Shown: positions 33,606-43,071, counted from the first letter of the stretch. The stretch is 64,000 nt of DNA from JBBQVS01 sp964250765 (GCA_964250765.1 CAXUHF010000010.1:8959-72958), one strand, 5' to 3'. The notes: generated from the letters alone by a model not told the origin. Program-made: numbers and translations.

Positions 33606-34516
33606 TGCAAGAAATACAACACGCTGTTTTAGACCCCGCCACTCACGTTGGCCTTGTGACGATAGCAGTGTCCTCGCTTGAACGCTCTCTGCGTTATTAT
33701 CAGAATGGACTTGGTTTTACAATTAAAGATCAAAAGGAAGGACTTGTACTACTCGGTGCTGCTACTGGTTTACCCATACTTGCACTTTTTGAGCAATCAA
33801 ACGCACAACCTCAGCCAGCACGCACAACAGGTCTCTATCACTTTGCCATTCTCCTACCAACGCGTGGAGACTTGGGACGCTTTCTTTCCCACCTTGTAGA
33901 AACGCGAATGTCTTTAGATGGCTATGCCGATCATTTGGTAAGTGAAGCTCTATATCTCTCCGATCCAGATGGAAACAGTATCGAGGTCTATCATGATCGT
34001 CCACGCTCTACTTGGCCTCATCATGATGGGCAAGTTGCAATGGTTTCCGACCCAATAGATCTCAAAGGATTGATAGCAGAGGGAAGACAAGATAGCTCGG
34101 CATGGAGCGGACTACCAGCAGGTACAACGCTTGGTCATATGCACTTGCGCGTTGCTAACATACCACAAGCAGAACAGTTTTATTCTCGTATACTTGGCTT
34201 TGAGGTAATGCAACACATGCCAGGAGCACTCTTTGTCTCGGCTGGCGGCTATCATCACCATATTGGATTGAATATATGGCAGAGCCGTAATGCTCCCCAA
34301 CCTCCATATAATGCAGTAGGCTTACGCTTTTTCACCGTTCAGCTACCAGATACTACAGCACTAACAAATGTTGTAACTCGTCTGCAAGTCGCAAGTGTGC
34401 CCTTCGAGCAGCATGAGGTAGGCGTAATTCTTTCCGATCCGTGGAACAACAAGCTTTTGCTTACGACGTATGATATTGCTTCTGTTGAAACAATCCAGAA
34501 TGTCATACAAGCATAG
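33605..34516 (+). CDS. VOC-family ring-cleaving dioxygenase, CatE-like
   Basis: 303 residues with two glyoxalase/VOC units: HVGLVTIAVSSLERSLRYYQNGLGF (about 14-38) with LYLSDPDGNSIEVYHDRP, and LGHMHLRVANIPQAEQFYSRILGFEV (about 177-202) with HHHIGLNIWQ and LSDPWNNKLLLTT. Bacillus CatE, a catechol 2,3-dioxygenase, shares this pattern. Odd point: the last strand of the second unit has KLLLT where a metal-ligand Glu often lies, while the first unit keeps IEVY. Its ATG overlaps the response-regulator stop by one base, so a two-component system appears to be translated together with it. Confidence 0.85.
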   Translation: MQEIQHAVLDPATHVGLVTIAVSSLERSLRYYQNGLGFTIKDQKEGLVLLGAATGLPILALFEQSNAQPQPARTTGLYHFAILLPTRGDLGRFLSHLVETRMSLDGYADHLVSEALYLSDPDGNSIEVYHDRPRSTWPHHDGQVAMVSDPIDLKGLIAEGRQDSSAWSGLPAGTTLGHMHLRVANIPQAEQFYSRILGFEVMQHMPGALFVSAGGYHHHIGLNIWQSRNAPQPPYNAVGLRFFTVQLPDTTALTNVVTRLQVASVPFEQHEVGVILSDPWNNKLLLTTYDIASVETIQNVIQA

Positions 34517-34742
34517 AAAGTGTATAAGCAGCACATAGAGTCTACTCCTGCAACCGCACTGAGAGCGAATTGTTTTACTGAAAATGGTCTGTTTACAACC
34601 ATTTCTCAACCATTCTCACACTCATAATCTCATAAATCTAGGGTACATTTCTATCATCTACACCTTCTTATTACTATAAAAAGTGATAAGAGATGATGTA
34701 CTATGCCCATTTTTAGAGCACTTATGAAAGAGAGACTGTTGC

Positions 34743-35954
34743 ATGTCTAGTCTTACGCACAACAGGAAATTCTTTGTGTTTCCTCTGTTAGCTTGTCTTG
34801 TTGTTACTCTGGCTCTGTTAAGTTCTCAATGGACTGCGACTCACGCTGCAAGTCCGTACACACGTGGACAAGCGACTCCCACTCCACCGAGTGATTGGTC
34901 TCAATTCAGCTTCAACTCTTCGCGCTACAATCTCAATGAGCATACAATCAGTCCAGCGAACGTTTCTAAGTTAGCACCTTCGTGGTCTGTTCTAACAGGT
35001 GCAAATTGTGCTTCCCCTGCTGTTGTGAACGGTATTGTCTATACCTCGCCGAACGGCTCTTACAACGCTTCTGTCATCGCGCTCAATGAGAAAACGGGAA
35101 AGAAGCTTTGGAGCATTTCTCCAAGCGATTTAAGGCTTTGCTCTTCGCCTGCTGTTGCCAATAACATTGTCTATGTTAGCTCCGGTGCACTCTATGCATT
35201 GAACGCAAAGACGGGTGCGAAAATTTGGTCAAATAACACGTTTAATACTGCGACCTCGGCGAATATCACCAATGGTATTGTGTATGTTGCAACACAATTC
35301 AATAAGGTTGTTGCGTTGAATGCGATGACCGGAAAAGTGCTTTGGACCGCATCCACATCCTTTCGAGGGTATATCAACGCCATCTCGCTCACAGTAGCGA
35401 ATGGGCTTGTGTATGTTGGTGCTCACGACAACACGCTCTATGCATTCAATGCGCTAACGGGGGCGACGGTTTGGACAACTGGTACAAGTAGCTTCATCTA
35501 CTCTGTACCAGTTGTTGCTGATGGACTTGTGTTTATCGCTCCTGGTGGGCAAGAAATAGATGCATTTAATGCGAAGACAGGTGCTGAGGTATGGTCAACG
35601 CACATAAAATTCTCGACATTCGGCTCGCCAGCAGTTGCATATGGGCTTGTCTATATCACAAGTGGTGACAATAAACTAGCTGCCTATGATGAAAAGACTG
35701 GCAAGGTGGTATGGCAGTCAACTTTCAGTTGCAACGAATTCACAAATTCGCCTGCGGTCGCCAACGGAGTTGTGTACATTGGGACAGAATATACAAGTGG
35801 TTTGACTGCGTATAATGCAGAGACGGGCAAACAACTGTTTCTGTATTTTAATAGCACTCAAGGAGGTCAAGAAACAGGCTCACCTACCGTTGCTAATGGA
35901 ACTGTGTATATCACAACCGAATATGGCTACCTGGATCAGTTTCACCTATTGTAG
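34743..35954 (+). CDS. Secreted PQQ-like beta-propeller repeat protein
   Basis: 403 residues. A signal peptide is clear (basic MSSLTHNRK, hydrophobic FFVFPLLACLVVTLALL, cleavage probably after THA near residue 36). The mature part contains seven to eight repeats of the kind VANGLVYVGAHDNTLYAFNALTGATVW, the PQQ/BamB-type blade. Catalytic PQQ-dehydrogenase residues are not obvious, so it is more likely a binding or scaffold protein at the cell surface. It is monocistronic and ends at a strong terminator. Confidence 0.9.
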   Translation: MSSLTHNRKFFVFPLLACLVVTLALLSSQWTATHAASPYTRGQATPTPPSDWSQFSFNSSRYNLNEHTISPANVSKLAPSWSVLTGANCASPAVVNGIVYTSPNGSYNASVIALNEKTGKKLWSISPSDLRLCSSPAVANNIVYVSSGALYALNAKTGAKIWSNNTFNTATSANITNGIVYVATQFNKVVALNAMTGKVLWTASTSFRGYINAISLTVANGLVYVGAHDNTLYAFNALTGATVWTTGTSSFIYSVPVVADGLVFIAPGGQEIDAFNAKTGAEVWSTHIKFSTFGSPAVAYGLVYITSGDNKLAAYDEKTGKVVWQSTFSCNEFTNSPAVANGVVYIGTEYTSGLTAYNAETGKQLFLYFNSTQGGQETGSPTVANGTVYITTEYGYLDQFHLL

Positions 35955-35971
35955 TAGTTGTTGGCTTTTGC

Positions 35972-36004
35972 GTGAGGTAATCATGGATGATTACCCCACT
36001 TTTT
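35972..36004 (+). terminator. Terminator of the PQQ-like gene
   Basis: Thirteen-base arms (35972-35984 / 35987-35999, one mismatch) with a very tight loop, followed directly by TTTTT. Confidence 0.85.
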
Positions 36005-36018
36005 GCACACAGACCAAA

Positions 36019-36732
36019 TCAGCTTACGATTGCAGTTTCTTGCGGATTCACGCTTCCCACATATGCACATTCTTTGTATAAAGGACACTTGTTGCATTCT
36101 GGTCTCTGAGCATGACATATCTGACGTCCATGTCGAATAAGATTGACATGGAGCGCGTATACCCAATCAGGTGGGGCAACATCTGCGAAATATTCATGTG
36201 CCTTATCTGCATTCACATTTGAACGAAGCAAACCTAGCCTTTTTGAAACTCTCAGAACATGCGTGTCAACCGGCATGACAGGCAGGTTCATATCAAACAT
36301 CAGCACGCAAGAGGCAGTTTTGGGTCCCACACCTGGAATACTGCGCAGATAGCGCAATGCCTCTTCCGGCGTACGTTTTACCAGCTCATCATAGAGATAC
36401 TCTGCAAGTGATTTTGTGCCACTCTGCGCCTGTTGCTCTTCGGTTAATGTAAATAGTGCATCTTGAATGCGTGGTGCTTTAATATTAGCCAACCCTCCTG
36501 AGCGTATCGCGTTGGCGACCTCTTGAGTTGACGCATCGCGTACCTCTTCCCAGGTAGGAAACGTAGTGACGAGCTGTTGATACGCGCGTCCTGAGTTGAT
36601 GTCAGAGGTGTGTTGGGAAAGAATAGTACCAACTAAACCACCAAGTGGATCATAATCAGGCACGTTTTTCGGTTTGCCGTAGGTGTCAATGAGCAGTTCG
36701 TAGACACGCGCTAAATGATCAGACGGAGTCAT
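36019..36732 (-). CDS. nth: Endonuclease III-like DNA glycosylase/AP lyase
   Basis: 237 residues. HhH-GPD fold: helix-hairpin-helix IPGVGPKTASCVL with the catalytic lysine, then MPVDTHVLRVSKRLGL with the catalytic aspartate. The C-terminal C-x6-C-x2-C-x5-C (CHAQRPEC-NKC-PLYKEC) binds a 4Fe-4S cluster. The family removes oxidised pyrimidines in base excision repair. The N-terminal part differs from E. coli Nth, so a related glycosylase specificity cannot be excluded. Confidence 0.9.
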   Translation of the reverse strand: MTPSDHLARVYELLIDTYGKPKNVPDYDPLGGLVGTILSQHTSDINSGRAYQQLVTTFPTWEEVRDASTQEVANAIRSGGLANIKAPRIQDALFTLTEEQQAQSGTKSLAEYLYDELVKRTPEEALRYLRSIPGVGPKTASCVLMFDMNLPVMPVDTHVLRVSKRLGLLRSNVNADKAHEYFADVAPPDWVYALHVNLIRHGRQICHAQRPECNKCPLYKECAYVGSVNPQETAIVS

Positions 36733-36814
36733 AAAGATTTTACTCTCTTTTCTTATCGTTTACAAAACAAGACGGAAATGCTATCGCCAATGGGTATGAG
36801 ATACTCCATTTTAC

Positions 36815-36831
36815 CTAGTGTTGTAAAGCTG
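36815..36831 (+). promoter_or_regulatory. Second copy of the 17-base upstream motif
   Basis: Identical to 17558-17574. Located 65 bases upstream of the ABC-F remnant. Confidence 0.4.
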
Positions 36832-36896
36832 TCAAAAGACAATCCTATCTCACACATACATTTAGTTTCTCAGTTATTGGCGTAAGCGAGGTGTTT

Positions 36897-38226
36897 ATGA
36901 TTCTCTCTATCAGAAATCTTTCAAAATCGTATGGGGTAGTCACGGTGCTCGACAACGTTTCTTGCACGATTCATAACAAAGATCGTGTAGGACTTGTTGG
37001 CTCTAACGGCGTTGGCAAATCTACATTGCTACGTATCCTTATGAGACAAGAAAATGAATACGCTTTCAGGCGGTGAGAAAGAGCGTGTAGGACTGGCAAC
37101 ATTGCTCCTGCGTTCACCAGATTTGCTTCTACTAGACGAGCCTACAAATCACCTTGATGTTAGCAGCCTTGAATGGTTAGAGATGTACCTTTCCACCTAT
37201 AGTGGTGCTGCACTGATCGTTTCGCATGATAGACAATTTCTCAATCGAGCGGTTACATCCATTTTTGAGATTGACGAGTATGAACATAGCCTCAAAAAAT
37301 ATGAAGGGAACTACGACGCATATGTTCAAGCTCGTAGTGATACAAGACGCAGATGGGAGGTAGAGTACGAACGCCAGCAAGAGGAGATAAAGGAGCTACG
37401 TAAACGAGTGAAGGACGTTGCGCGCAATATCGGTCATAGCTCTCGCGCATCAAGGGACAGGGATAAGTATGCGGTATACTTTTTTGAGCAGCAGAAGCAA
37501 CAGGCAATCTCGCGCAATGTACGAGTGGCAGAGGAACAGCTCAAACGTCTTGAGGCTGACCCTATCCCTAAACCACCTGAACTGTTACATGTGAATTCAC
37601 ACTTCGACACAGACGAGATACAATCACAAGAAGTTATCAAGTTTGCGCATCTGAGCAAAAGCTTCGGTGAATGTCATATTCTCGCCGACCTCAATGGAAC
37701 AATTGGAGGAAAGGCACGTATCCTGCTTACTGGTCCAAACGGTGCAGGTAAAACAACGCTCTTCAAGCTTATCATGGGGCTTGAGATGCCTGATGCAGGT
37801 GTGACCAATGTCGTACCAAGTGCTAAAATAGGTTATCTTGCACAAGAGCCAGAAACGTTGGACCTGAGCAAGACGGTGATTGAAGTGTACAAGTATGGGC
37901 AGATAGGTTATGAAGGAGAGTTTGTTGGAAGACTTCTAGGTTACGGTCTATTTCGTCTTGAAGACATGCACAAAAAAGTGGAACAATTAAGTATCGGGCA
38001 ACGACGAAAGTTAGAGATTGCTCGTCTAATGGCAGAACGTCCTACAGTGCTGCTTCTGGATGAGCCAACAAACTATATTAGCCTGGATGTTTTAGAGGCG
38101 TTCGAGACCGCAATAATGGCATTCCCAGGACCTGTACTTGTCATTTCACATGACCGATGGTTCATCGAACGCTTCGGCGGCAAACAGTGGGAACTGTTCG
38201 CAGGCTCACTGGTACAATATGAATGA
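36897..38226 (+). pseudogene. ABC-F family ATPase, internally deleted
   Basis: Two overlapping frames together make an ABC-F protein with a hole. The first (36897-37076; ATG with GAGG upstream) gives the strands and Walker A GSNGVGKSTLL of domain 1. The second (37054-38226) resumes at NTLSGGEKERVGLA with Walker B LLLLDEPTNHLD. The 90-100 residues normally between them, including the Q-loop, are missing and the reading frame shifts at the junction. The rest is complete: PtIM-like charged linker, domain 2 Walker A GPNGAGKTT, signature LSIGQRRKLEIA, Walker B LLLDEPTNYIS. ABC-F proteins act on ribosomes in translation or antibiotic protection; this copy should be inactive unless the deletion is an assembly error. 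Confidence 0.85.
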
Positions 38227-38268
38227 TTCTTGGTACATAAACCATGAAATAGCAGGAGTGTTTTTACT

Positions 38269-38922
38269 ATGCATCTACCAGAACTCCGCGCCGAACTTGT
38301 GCGGTATGCAAAAAAAATGTACGATAGTCAACTCGTGCAGGCAACACAGGGCAATGTCAGTGTGCGAGACCCACAAAGCGGCCTGGTCTGCATTACTCCT
38401 AGTGGTGCGGATTATCAACTCTTAACACCAGAAGACATCGTTGTCGTTGACGAGCATGGTACTGTAGTTGAAGGGAAATGGCATCCATCCGTAGAAACAC
38501 CCTTGCATACGCTACTTTTGCAACGTCGGCGCGATATTCACTGCGTTATGCATACGCACTCACCCTATGCAACCGCGTTTGGACTTATTCATCAACCGCT
38601 TCCAATGTTTCTGGCTGAGTCTGCACTTTGCCTTGGCGGTGAAGTGCCGGTCACACCTTATATGATGTCCGGCACGCCGCAATTCGCAGCCTTTATCGCG
38701 GAACAGTTAGGGGATCGTCCCGCGCTTATTTGGGGCAATCATGGTGCAATGGTGGTTGGACTCAATCTTGCGCTGACCTATTCTATCGCTCATGCACTGG
38801 AGGACAGCGCAAAGGTCTATGCCATTGCGAAACAACTTGGTACTCCTGTTGCCTTACCACCAGGGGAAATTGAAAAACTACACACATTCTGGAAACAGAG
38901 TTACGGACAAAAAGCATTGTAG
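38269..38922 (+). CDS. Class II aldolase/adducin family (FucA-like)
   Basis: 217 residues, the family's usual size. Start ATG 38269 with GGAG 11 bases ahead. Landmarks: TQGNVSVRD, ITPSGADY, the catalytic-site Glu in PSVETPLH, the zinc ligands in MHTHSPYA, and the third His in IWGNHGAMVVG. Members cleave or epimerise sugar phosphates such as fuculose-1-phosphate, ribulose-5-phosphate or methylthioribulose phosphate; the substrate is not readable. It lies 34 bases before a threonine aldolase gene, so both may be one unit. Confidence 0.92.
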   Translation: MHLPELRAELVRYAKKMYDSQLVQATQGNVSVRDPQSGLVCITPSGADYQLLTPEDIVVVDEHGTVVEGKWHPSVETPLHTLLLQRRRDIHCVMHTHSPYATAFGLIHQPLPMFLAESALCLGGEVPVTPYMMSGTPQFAAFIAEQLGDRPALIWGNHGAMVVGLNLALTYSIAHALEDSAKVYAIAKQLGTPVALPPGEIEKLHTFWKQSYGQKAL

Positions 38923-38956
38923 TTATTTCCCGTTTACTACCATAAGGAGAAATTCA

Positions 38957-40027
38957 TTGATACCTATTGACTTACGCAGTGATACCGTCACACTTCCAAC
39001 ACCTGCTATGCGTGAGGCCATGTACCGTGCCGAAGTTGGAGACGATGTATATGGTGAAGACCCGACAATCAATCGTTTACAGGAACTAGCCGCCGAGCGT
39101 ACAGGCAAAGAGGCAGCCCTCTTCGTTCCAACTGGCACAATGGGCAATGCGATTGCCGCACTGACACATGCTGGACGTGGACAAGCAGTTCTTGTTGGCG
39201 ACGAGTCGCATATCTATCATTATGAGGCAGGTGGGCCTTCTACACTTGGTGGGTCGCCATTATGGGTTATCCCAAACAACGCCGATGGCACTCTCGACCT
39301 TGATAAGGTACAAGCGGGAATTGCTGATGAGAGCGACGAACATGTAGCCGCAACAGCACTGCTCTGTCTCGAAAATACACATAATCGTTGTGGCGGCAAA
39401 GTCCTGACGATAGCACAAACGCAAGCTTTGGCTGCCCTTGCACACGCGCGTGGCGTTTCCGTACACGTTGATGGCGCACGTATCTTTAACGCAGCAGTTG
39501 CATTACATACTTCCGTAAGCTCATTGGTACAAGACGTAGACTCACTTATGTTTTGCCTTTCTAAAGGACTGTGCGCGCCCGTTGGCTCCATGATTGTAGG
39601 GAATAAAGAGTTTATTCGTCGCGCACATCGTACAAGAAAACTTCTCGGCGGTGGTATGCGTCAGGCAGGAATTATCGCTGCTGCTGGTATCGTTGCCCTA
39701 GAGCAAATGGTGGATCGACTTGAAGAGGATCACGAGCATGCCAAACAGCTAGCACAAGGACTTGCAGACTATCCACAAATAGCAATTGACGCAGATTCAG
39801 TGGTCACAGATATTGTCATGTTTAGTCTGCGCAACACAAATAATCAACCTGCGACATCCAGCCAGACCGAAGAATTTTTGAATAGAGCGCAGCAGCACGG
39901 CGTACTAATGGGTCAGATGGGAGGCGGCAAAATTCGCGCAGTAACGCACTATGGCATAGAGCAGCAGCACATCACAACAGCACTAACAGAGATACGTCGT
40001 GTGCTCGTTGAAATGCACCTTTCATGA
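38957..40027 (+). CDS. ltaE: Low-specificity L-threonine aldolase
   Basis: PLP enzyme splitting L-threonine (and allo-threonine) into glycine and acetaldehyde. 356 residues. The homologous sequence begins at IDLRSDTVTLPTPAMREAM, which leaves TTG 38957 as the only good start: AAGGAGA lies 6-7 bases before it and there is no in-frame ATG nearby. Visible motifs: GDDVYGEDPT, LFVPTGTMGNAIA, the LENTHN block, VHVDGARIFNA, and the PLP lysine in FCLSKGLCAPVGS. Glycine formed would feed one-carbon metabolism, though fchA/folD are far away. Confidence 0.94.
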   Translation: MIPIDLRSDTVTLPTPAMREAMYRAEVGDDVYGEDPTINRLQELAAERTGKEAALFVPTGTMGNAIAALTHAGRGQAVLVGDESHIYHYEAGGPSTLGGSPLWVIPNNADGTLDLDKVQAGIADESDEHVAATALLCLENTHNRCGGKVLTIAQTQALAALAHARGVSVHVDGARIFNAAVALHTSVSSLVQDVDSLMFCLSKGLCAPVGSMIVGNKEFIRRAHRTRKLLGGGMRQAGIIAAAGIVALEQMVDRLEEDHEHAKQLAQGLADYPQIAIDADSVVTDIVMFSLRNTNNQPATSSQTEEFLNRAQQHGVLMGQMGGGKIRAVTHYGIEQQHITTALTEIRRVLVEMHLS

Positions 40028-40150
40028 CTTTAGATAGAGCGCATTGGTATTGAATGTGACTTATGACAGTTACGCATGTCTCCTTGTATGGACTATACTC
40101 AAGGCATAAAAGCACTTTGTTGTTCAATCTTCCTAAAAAGGAGGTATGTC

Positions 40151-40714
40151 ATGAGTTACAGAAATCCGATGCGCTCAGTTACTAGCGGTCTCTCTGGTGG
40201 AATTTTGTTACTTGGTCTAGCACTCTCGTTTGCTTTTGGAGGCTTCAATCTTGTCATCTTCTTTATTGCATTAGGCTTCTCAATCCTCATTGGCTCTTTT
40301 AGCTCTCGTAATCCGAAAGGTGTTTCGGGTGGCTTAATTGGTGCAATGTGGATGATAATGCTTGCGTTATTCTTCGCCACGGGAAGTTGGCTCTGGTTTT
40401 TGGTAGGCGCGGCACTCTCAGCTATCATCAGCGCGCTCATTCGACCTCTTACAGCCTTTTTGCTTGGTTTGGGTATCTTTGGGCTTGCATCAACGAATCA
40501 ACCGCCGCAACAAACCTATTATCAACCTACTTCTGACCAGCAACCGTATCCGTTACAACCACAACAATATCAACAAGGATATCAGCCAACACCTCAGGCG
40601 GAGGGCTATCAGGAAGGTGGACAACGTTACACGTATCCAGGACAACAACTACCTCAACAACAATATGAACAGCCACAGGCACAGTACCCGCAGGAAATGC
40701 CGCCACAACAATAA
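40151..40714 (+). CDS. Small membrane protein with Pro/Gln/Tyr-rich tail
   Basis: ATG 40151 follows AAGGAGG with ideal spacing; upstream in-frame starts are weaker. 187 residues: three or four hydrophobic helices in the first 115 residues (GGILLLGLALSFAFGGFNLVIFFIALGFSILIG; GAMWMIMLALFFATGSWLWFLVGAALSAIISALI), then a 70-residue tail built from QQ, YQ, PQ and YP repeats. No family is recognised. The tail is likely disordered and cytoplasmic or surface-exposed. Confidence 0.85.
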   Translation: MSYRNPMRSVTSGLSGGILLLGLALSFAFGGFNLVIFFIALGFSILIGSFSSRNPKGVSGGLIGAMWMIMLALFFATGSWLWFLVGAALSAIISALIRPLTAFLLGLGIFGLASTNQPPQQTYYQPTSDQQPYPLQPQQYQQGYQPTPQAEGYQEGGQRYTYPGQQLPQQQYEQPQAQYPQEMPPQQ

Positions 40715-40809
40715 CGTCTTTCATACGACACATAGCCTTGTTGTCAATGCCTGTAACATCTGTCCTCATACAATCAAGCATTTGACACCTAATCGCAACA
40801 AAAGATACT

Positions 40810-40842
40810 ATCAGGTAGGACACAATGTGTGTCCTACCTGAT
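40810..40842 (+). terminator. Terminator before the SDR gene
   Basis: A perfect 15-bp stem (40810-40824 / 40828-40842) with a 3-base loop, followed by TTCTTATTTCTTTC. It ends the 40151 transcript about 35 bases before the next start codon. Confidence 0.85.
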
Positions 40843-40877
40843 TTCTTATTTCTTTCTTTAGACGAGGAGTTTGTGAA

Positions 40878-41708
40878 ATGGCACTGAAGGACTTCAATGG
40901 CGCGGTTGCAGTGGTTACGGGTGGAGCAAGTGGTATCGGTTTGGCAACGGCACGCGCTCTATATGCTCAGGGAGCACATATCGTACTAGCAGATATCAAT
41001 AGCGAAGGGCTGGCGCAGGCAGTAGAACAGGTACGCCAGCATGCACCATCAGCGACAGGCAAAGTTCTAGGCGTGCCAACTGATGTAACACAGGTCACAC
41101 AAGTTGAAGCACTTATGCAACAAGCACACAATGTCGATGGACACATCGACCTTGTTGTTACCAGTGCGGGTATTGGGCGCGGCGGTCCAATTGATCTTTT
41201 CAGTTCTGAAGACATGCAAGCTATGATGAACATTAACTTCATGGGCACATATAATTGTACGAGAGCAGCTCTGCCCGCAATGCGTAGTCAGCAACATGGT
41301 CACTTCGTCTTTCTTAGCTCGGTGGCAGGCAAGATTTGTGCTCCATTGCTCACAGGCTATGTGGCAACGAAGTGGGCCATACGCGGCTTTTCCTCTGCCT
41401 TACGCGCCGAATTATATAATACAGGAATTGATGTCACCACCGTCTATCCCGCTTGGGTTGAAACGCCGATGATTCAGCAAGAGCAAAATGCGATGCAACT
41501 GTTAAACATTGTCGCTATGCTTACACCCGATCAGGTTGCAAGTGAGATATTACAAGCGGTACAGGAAGGCCGTCATGACCTTACGCTTGCTCCCAATCCA
41601 GACATTGCAGCAGTGCTTTCCATGATGAAAGAAGATCAGGATAAAGCAGAAGAGGTTGTTGGACAGTCATTTCGACAGAACATTCAGAAGCTATCACAAA
41701 CGCCGTAA
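40878..41708 (+). CDS. Short-chain dehydrogenase/reductase
   Basis: 276 residues. Cofactor motif TGGASGIG, Asp in LADIN after strand 2 (favouring NAD), the NAG-equivalent TSAGIG, catalytic Ser in FLSSVAG and YVATK with Tyr and Lys. The substrate is unknown. 24 bases separate its stop from the MpaB-like gene, so they may be cotranscribed. Confidence 0.92.
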   Translation: MALKDFNGAVAVVTGGASGIGLATARALYAQGAHIVLADINSEGLAQAVEQVRQHAPSATGKVLGVPTDVTQVTQVEALMQQAHNVDGHIDLVVTSAGIGRGGPIDLFSSEDMQAMMNINFMGTYNCTRAALPAMRSQQHGHFVFLSSVAGKICAPLLTGYVATKWAIRGFSSALRAELYNTGIDVTTVYPAWVETPMIQQEQNAMQLLNIVAMLTPDQVASEILQAVQEGRHDLTLAPNPDIAAVLSMMKEDQDKAEEVVGQSFRQNIQKLSQTP

Positions 41709-41732
41709 CAGCAGAACGAAAGGGCGGTTGAT

Positions 41733-42560
41733 GTGCAAAAACATGGCTACTTTGGCTCGAAAAGCATGACCTGGAAAATTGGTCAGGAATCTATCTTGCT
41801 TTTAGGTGGGGCACGAGCGGTGCTGATGCAACTTGCACATCCACTCGTTGCATTAGGAGTAAGCGAACATAGTAGCTATATGACGAAACCATTTCAGCGA
41901 ACAGAGCATACGTTTCTGTTGGGACAAATGCTTACGTTTGGCACAACGGATACTGCACGAAAGGCCGCTCGCACAATCAATCACCTTCACAAGCACGTTA
42001 AAGGTACTCTACCAGTAGAAGCAGGCGCACATACTCAAGATACAGCTTATAGCGCACGCGATCCTAAGTTGCTACTCTGGGTACATGCTACCCTCGCTGA
42101 CACTATTCTCCGCACCTATCCACTATTCGTCGGTCCACTTACATATGAGGAGCAAAATCAGTATTACCAGGAATCCAAAGTGATGGGATATCTACTAGGA
42201 CTCGCCCACTCTGACATGCCCTCAACCGTCAACGATCTGTATGCTTACGTCCATGATATGGTATATAGCAATCAGTTAGCCGCCACGCCACAAGCGAGAC
42301 AAATTGTTCGTCAGGTCCTGTATCCACCTATTCCAGATGTGTTTCGTCCAATACTACACTTCAACCTACACATCACGACTGCGCTTCTGCCTCAACCTGT
42401 TCGTGAGATATACGGCTTAGAATGGGACGCTAAACGCCAGAAAATCTTTGACATTGAGGCTAAGGGAATAAGAAAAACGTATCCACACCTCCCCGACAAG
42501 CTGCGAGTATTCCCAATCACTAAAAAGATGATGAAGCAAGAGGAGACGCACAGAAGCTAG
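41733..42560 (+). CDS. Oxygenase MpaB family protein (DUF2236)
   Basis: 275 residues beginning with GTG 41733 (AGGGCGG upstream); the conserved N-terminal GYFGSKSMTWKIGQE requires this start rather than ATG 41766. Landmarks are LLLGGARAVLMQLAHPLVALGV, then HLHKHVKG, WVHATLADTILRTY, and a long C-terminal helical part. The fold is that of the haem-binding latex-clearing/MpaB oxygenases; the histidines in AHP and WVHA are candidate haem ligands. Its role is unknown; partner of the adjacent SDR in a likely oxidation step. Confidence 0.88.
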   Translation: MQKHGYFGSKSMTWKIGQESILLLGGARAVLMQLAHPLVALGVSEHSSYMTKPFQRTEHTFLLGQMLTFGTTDTARKAARTINHLHKHVKGTLPVEAGAHTQDTAYSARDPKLLLWVHATLADTILRTYPLFVGPLTYEEQNQYYQESKVMGYLLGLAHSDMPSTVNDLYAYVHDMVYSNQLAATPQARQIVRQVLYPPIPDVFRPILHFNLHITTALLPQPVREIYGLEWDAKRQKIFDIEAKGIRKTYPHLPDKLRVFPITKKMMKQEETHRS

Positions 42561-42690
42561 TAAATATATAATATTTTCTTTGTTATGAATTGCACAACAT
42601 ACATTAAATTTCTTTAATGTAAAACTTTGCTCTCAATCTTTCGTACTAAAGTTAACCAAGAACAATAGAATAAAAACGGAGTCAACAGAG

Positions 42691-42840
42691 ATGTCACAGC
42701 AACAATACGAGGAAATTAATCGTTCAAATCGAAGCTCTTCCCATTTAACTGGAAACAAACAGATATCCTATCACAATGAACCTTCTGCTTATTCGGACAG
42801 AGGGCAAAAGCTTTCCAATGACAAGCATCCTTCGTCTTAA
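42691..42840 (+). CDS. Small polar peptide, 49 residues
   Basis: ATG 42691 has GGAG about 10 bases upstream; the frame ends at TAA 42838-42840. The product is polar, rich in Ser, Asn and Gln, with no hydrophobic segment. Unknown. Its end overlaps the start of the next small gene by 23 bases, which suggests coupling. The upstream stretch 42600-42621 holds a 9-bp AT-rich palindrome. Confidence 0.35.
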   Translation: MSQQQYEEINRSNRSSSHLTGNKQISYHNEPSAYSDRGQKLSNDKHPSS

Positions 42841-43054
42841 CTGGCACAAGCCTAAAGGAGTTAAGGTGTTTTGGGAACACTATGGTAAGGTTGAAGAAGG
42901 GTTAGCACCAAACTTCAGACAACTGGTGTATCAGGGCATCCACATAGGAAACGCGGTTGTGGAGGGACAACGTTTGGGGCGTAAGGACACGTTGGAGCGT
43001 GGGTATAAGGATATCAAGAATGTTGTAACACAGCTACAGACTATTGTAAGATAG
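42818..43054 (+). CDS. Small hypothetical protein, 78 residues
   Basis: Best start ATG 42818 (AGGG about 12 bases ahead); an earlier ATG 42776 lacks a ribosome site. The sequence MTSILRLNWHKPKGVKVFWEHYGKVEEG... is basic with a helical C-terminal half (DTLERGYKDIKNVVTQLQ). Codon use looks protein-like. I do not recognise it. A 11-bp hairpin follows. Confidence 0.5.
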   Translation: MTSILRLNWHKPKGVKVFWEHYGKVEEGLAPNFRQLVYQGIHIGNAVVEGQRLGRKDTLERGYKDIKNVVTQLQTIVR

Positions 43055-43071
43055 ATTTATATACAAGGTTA

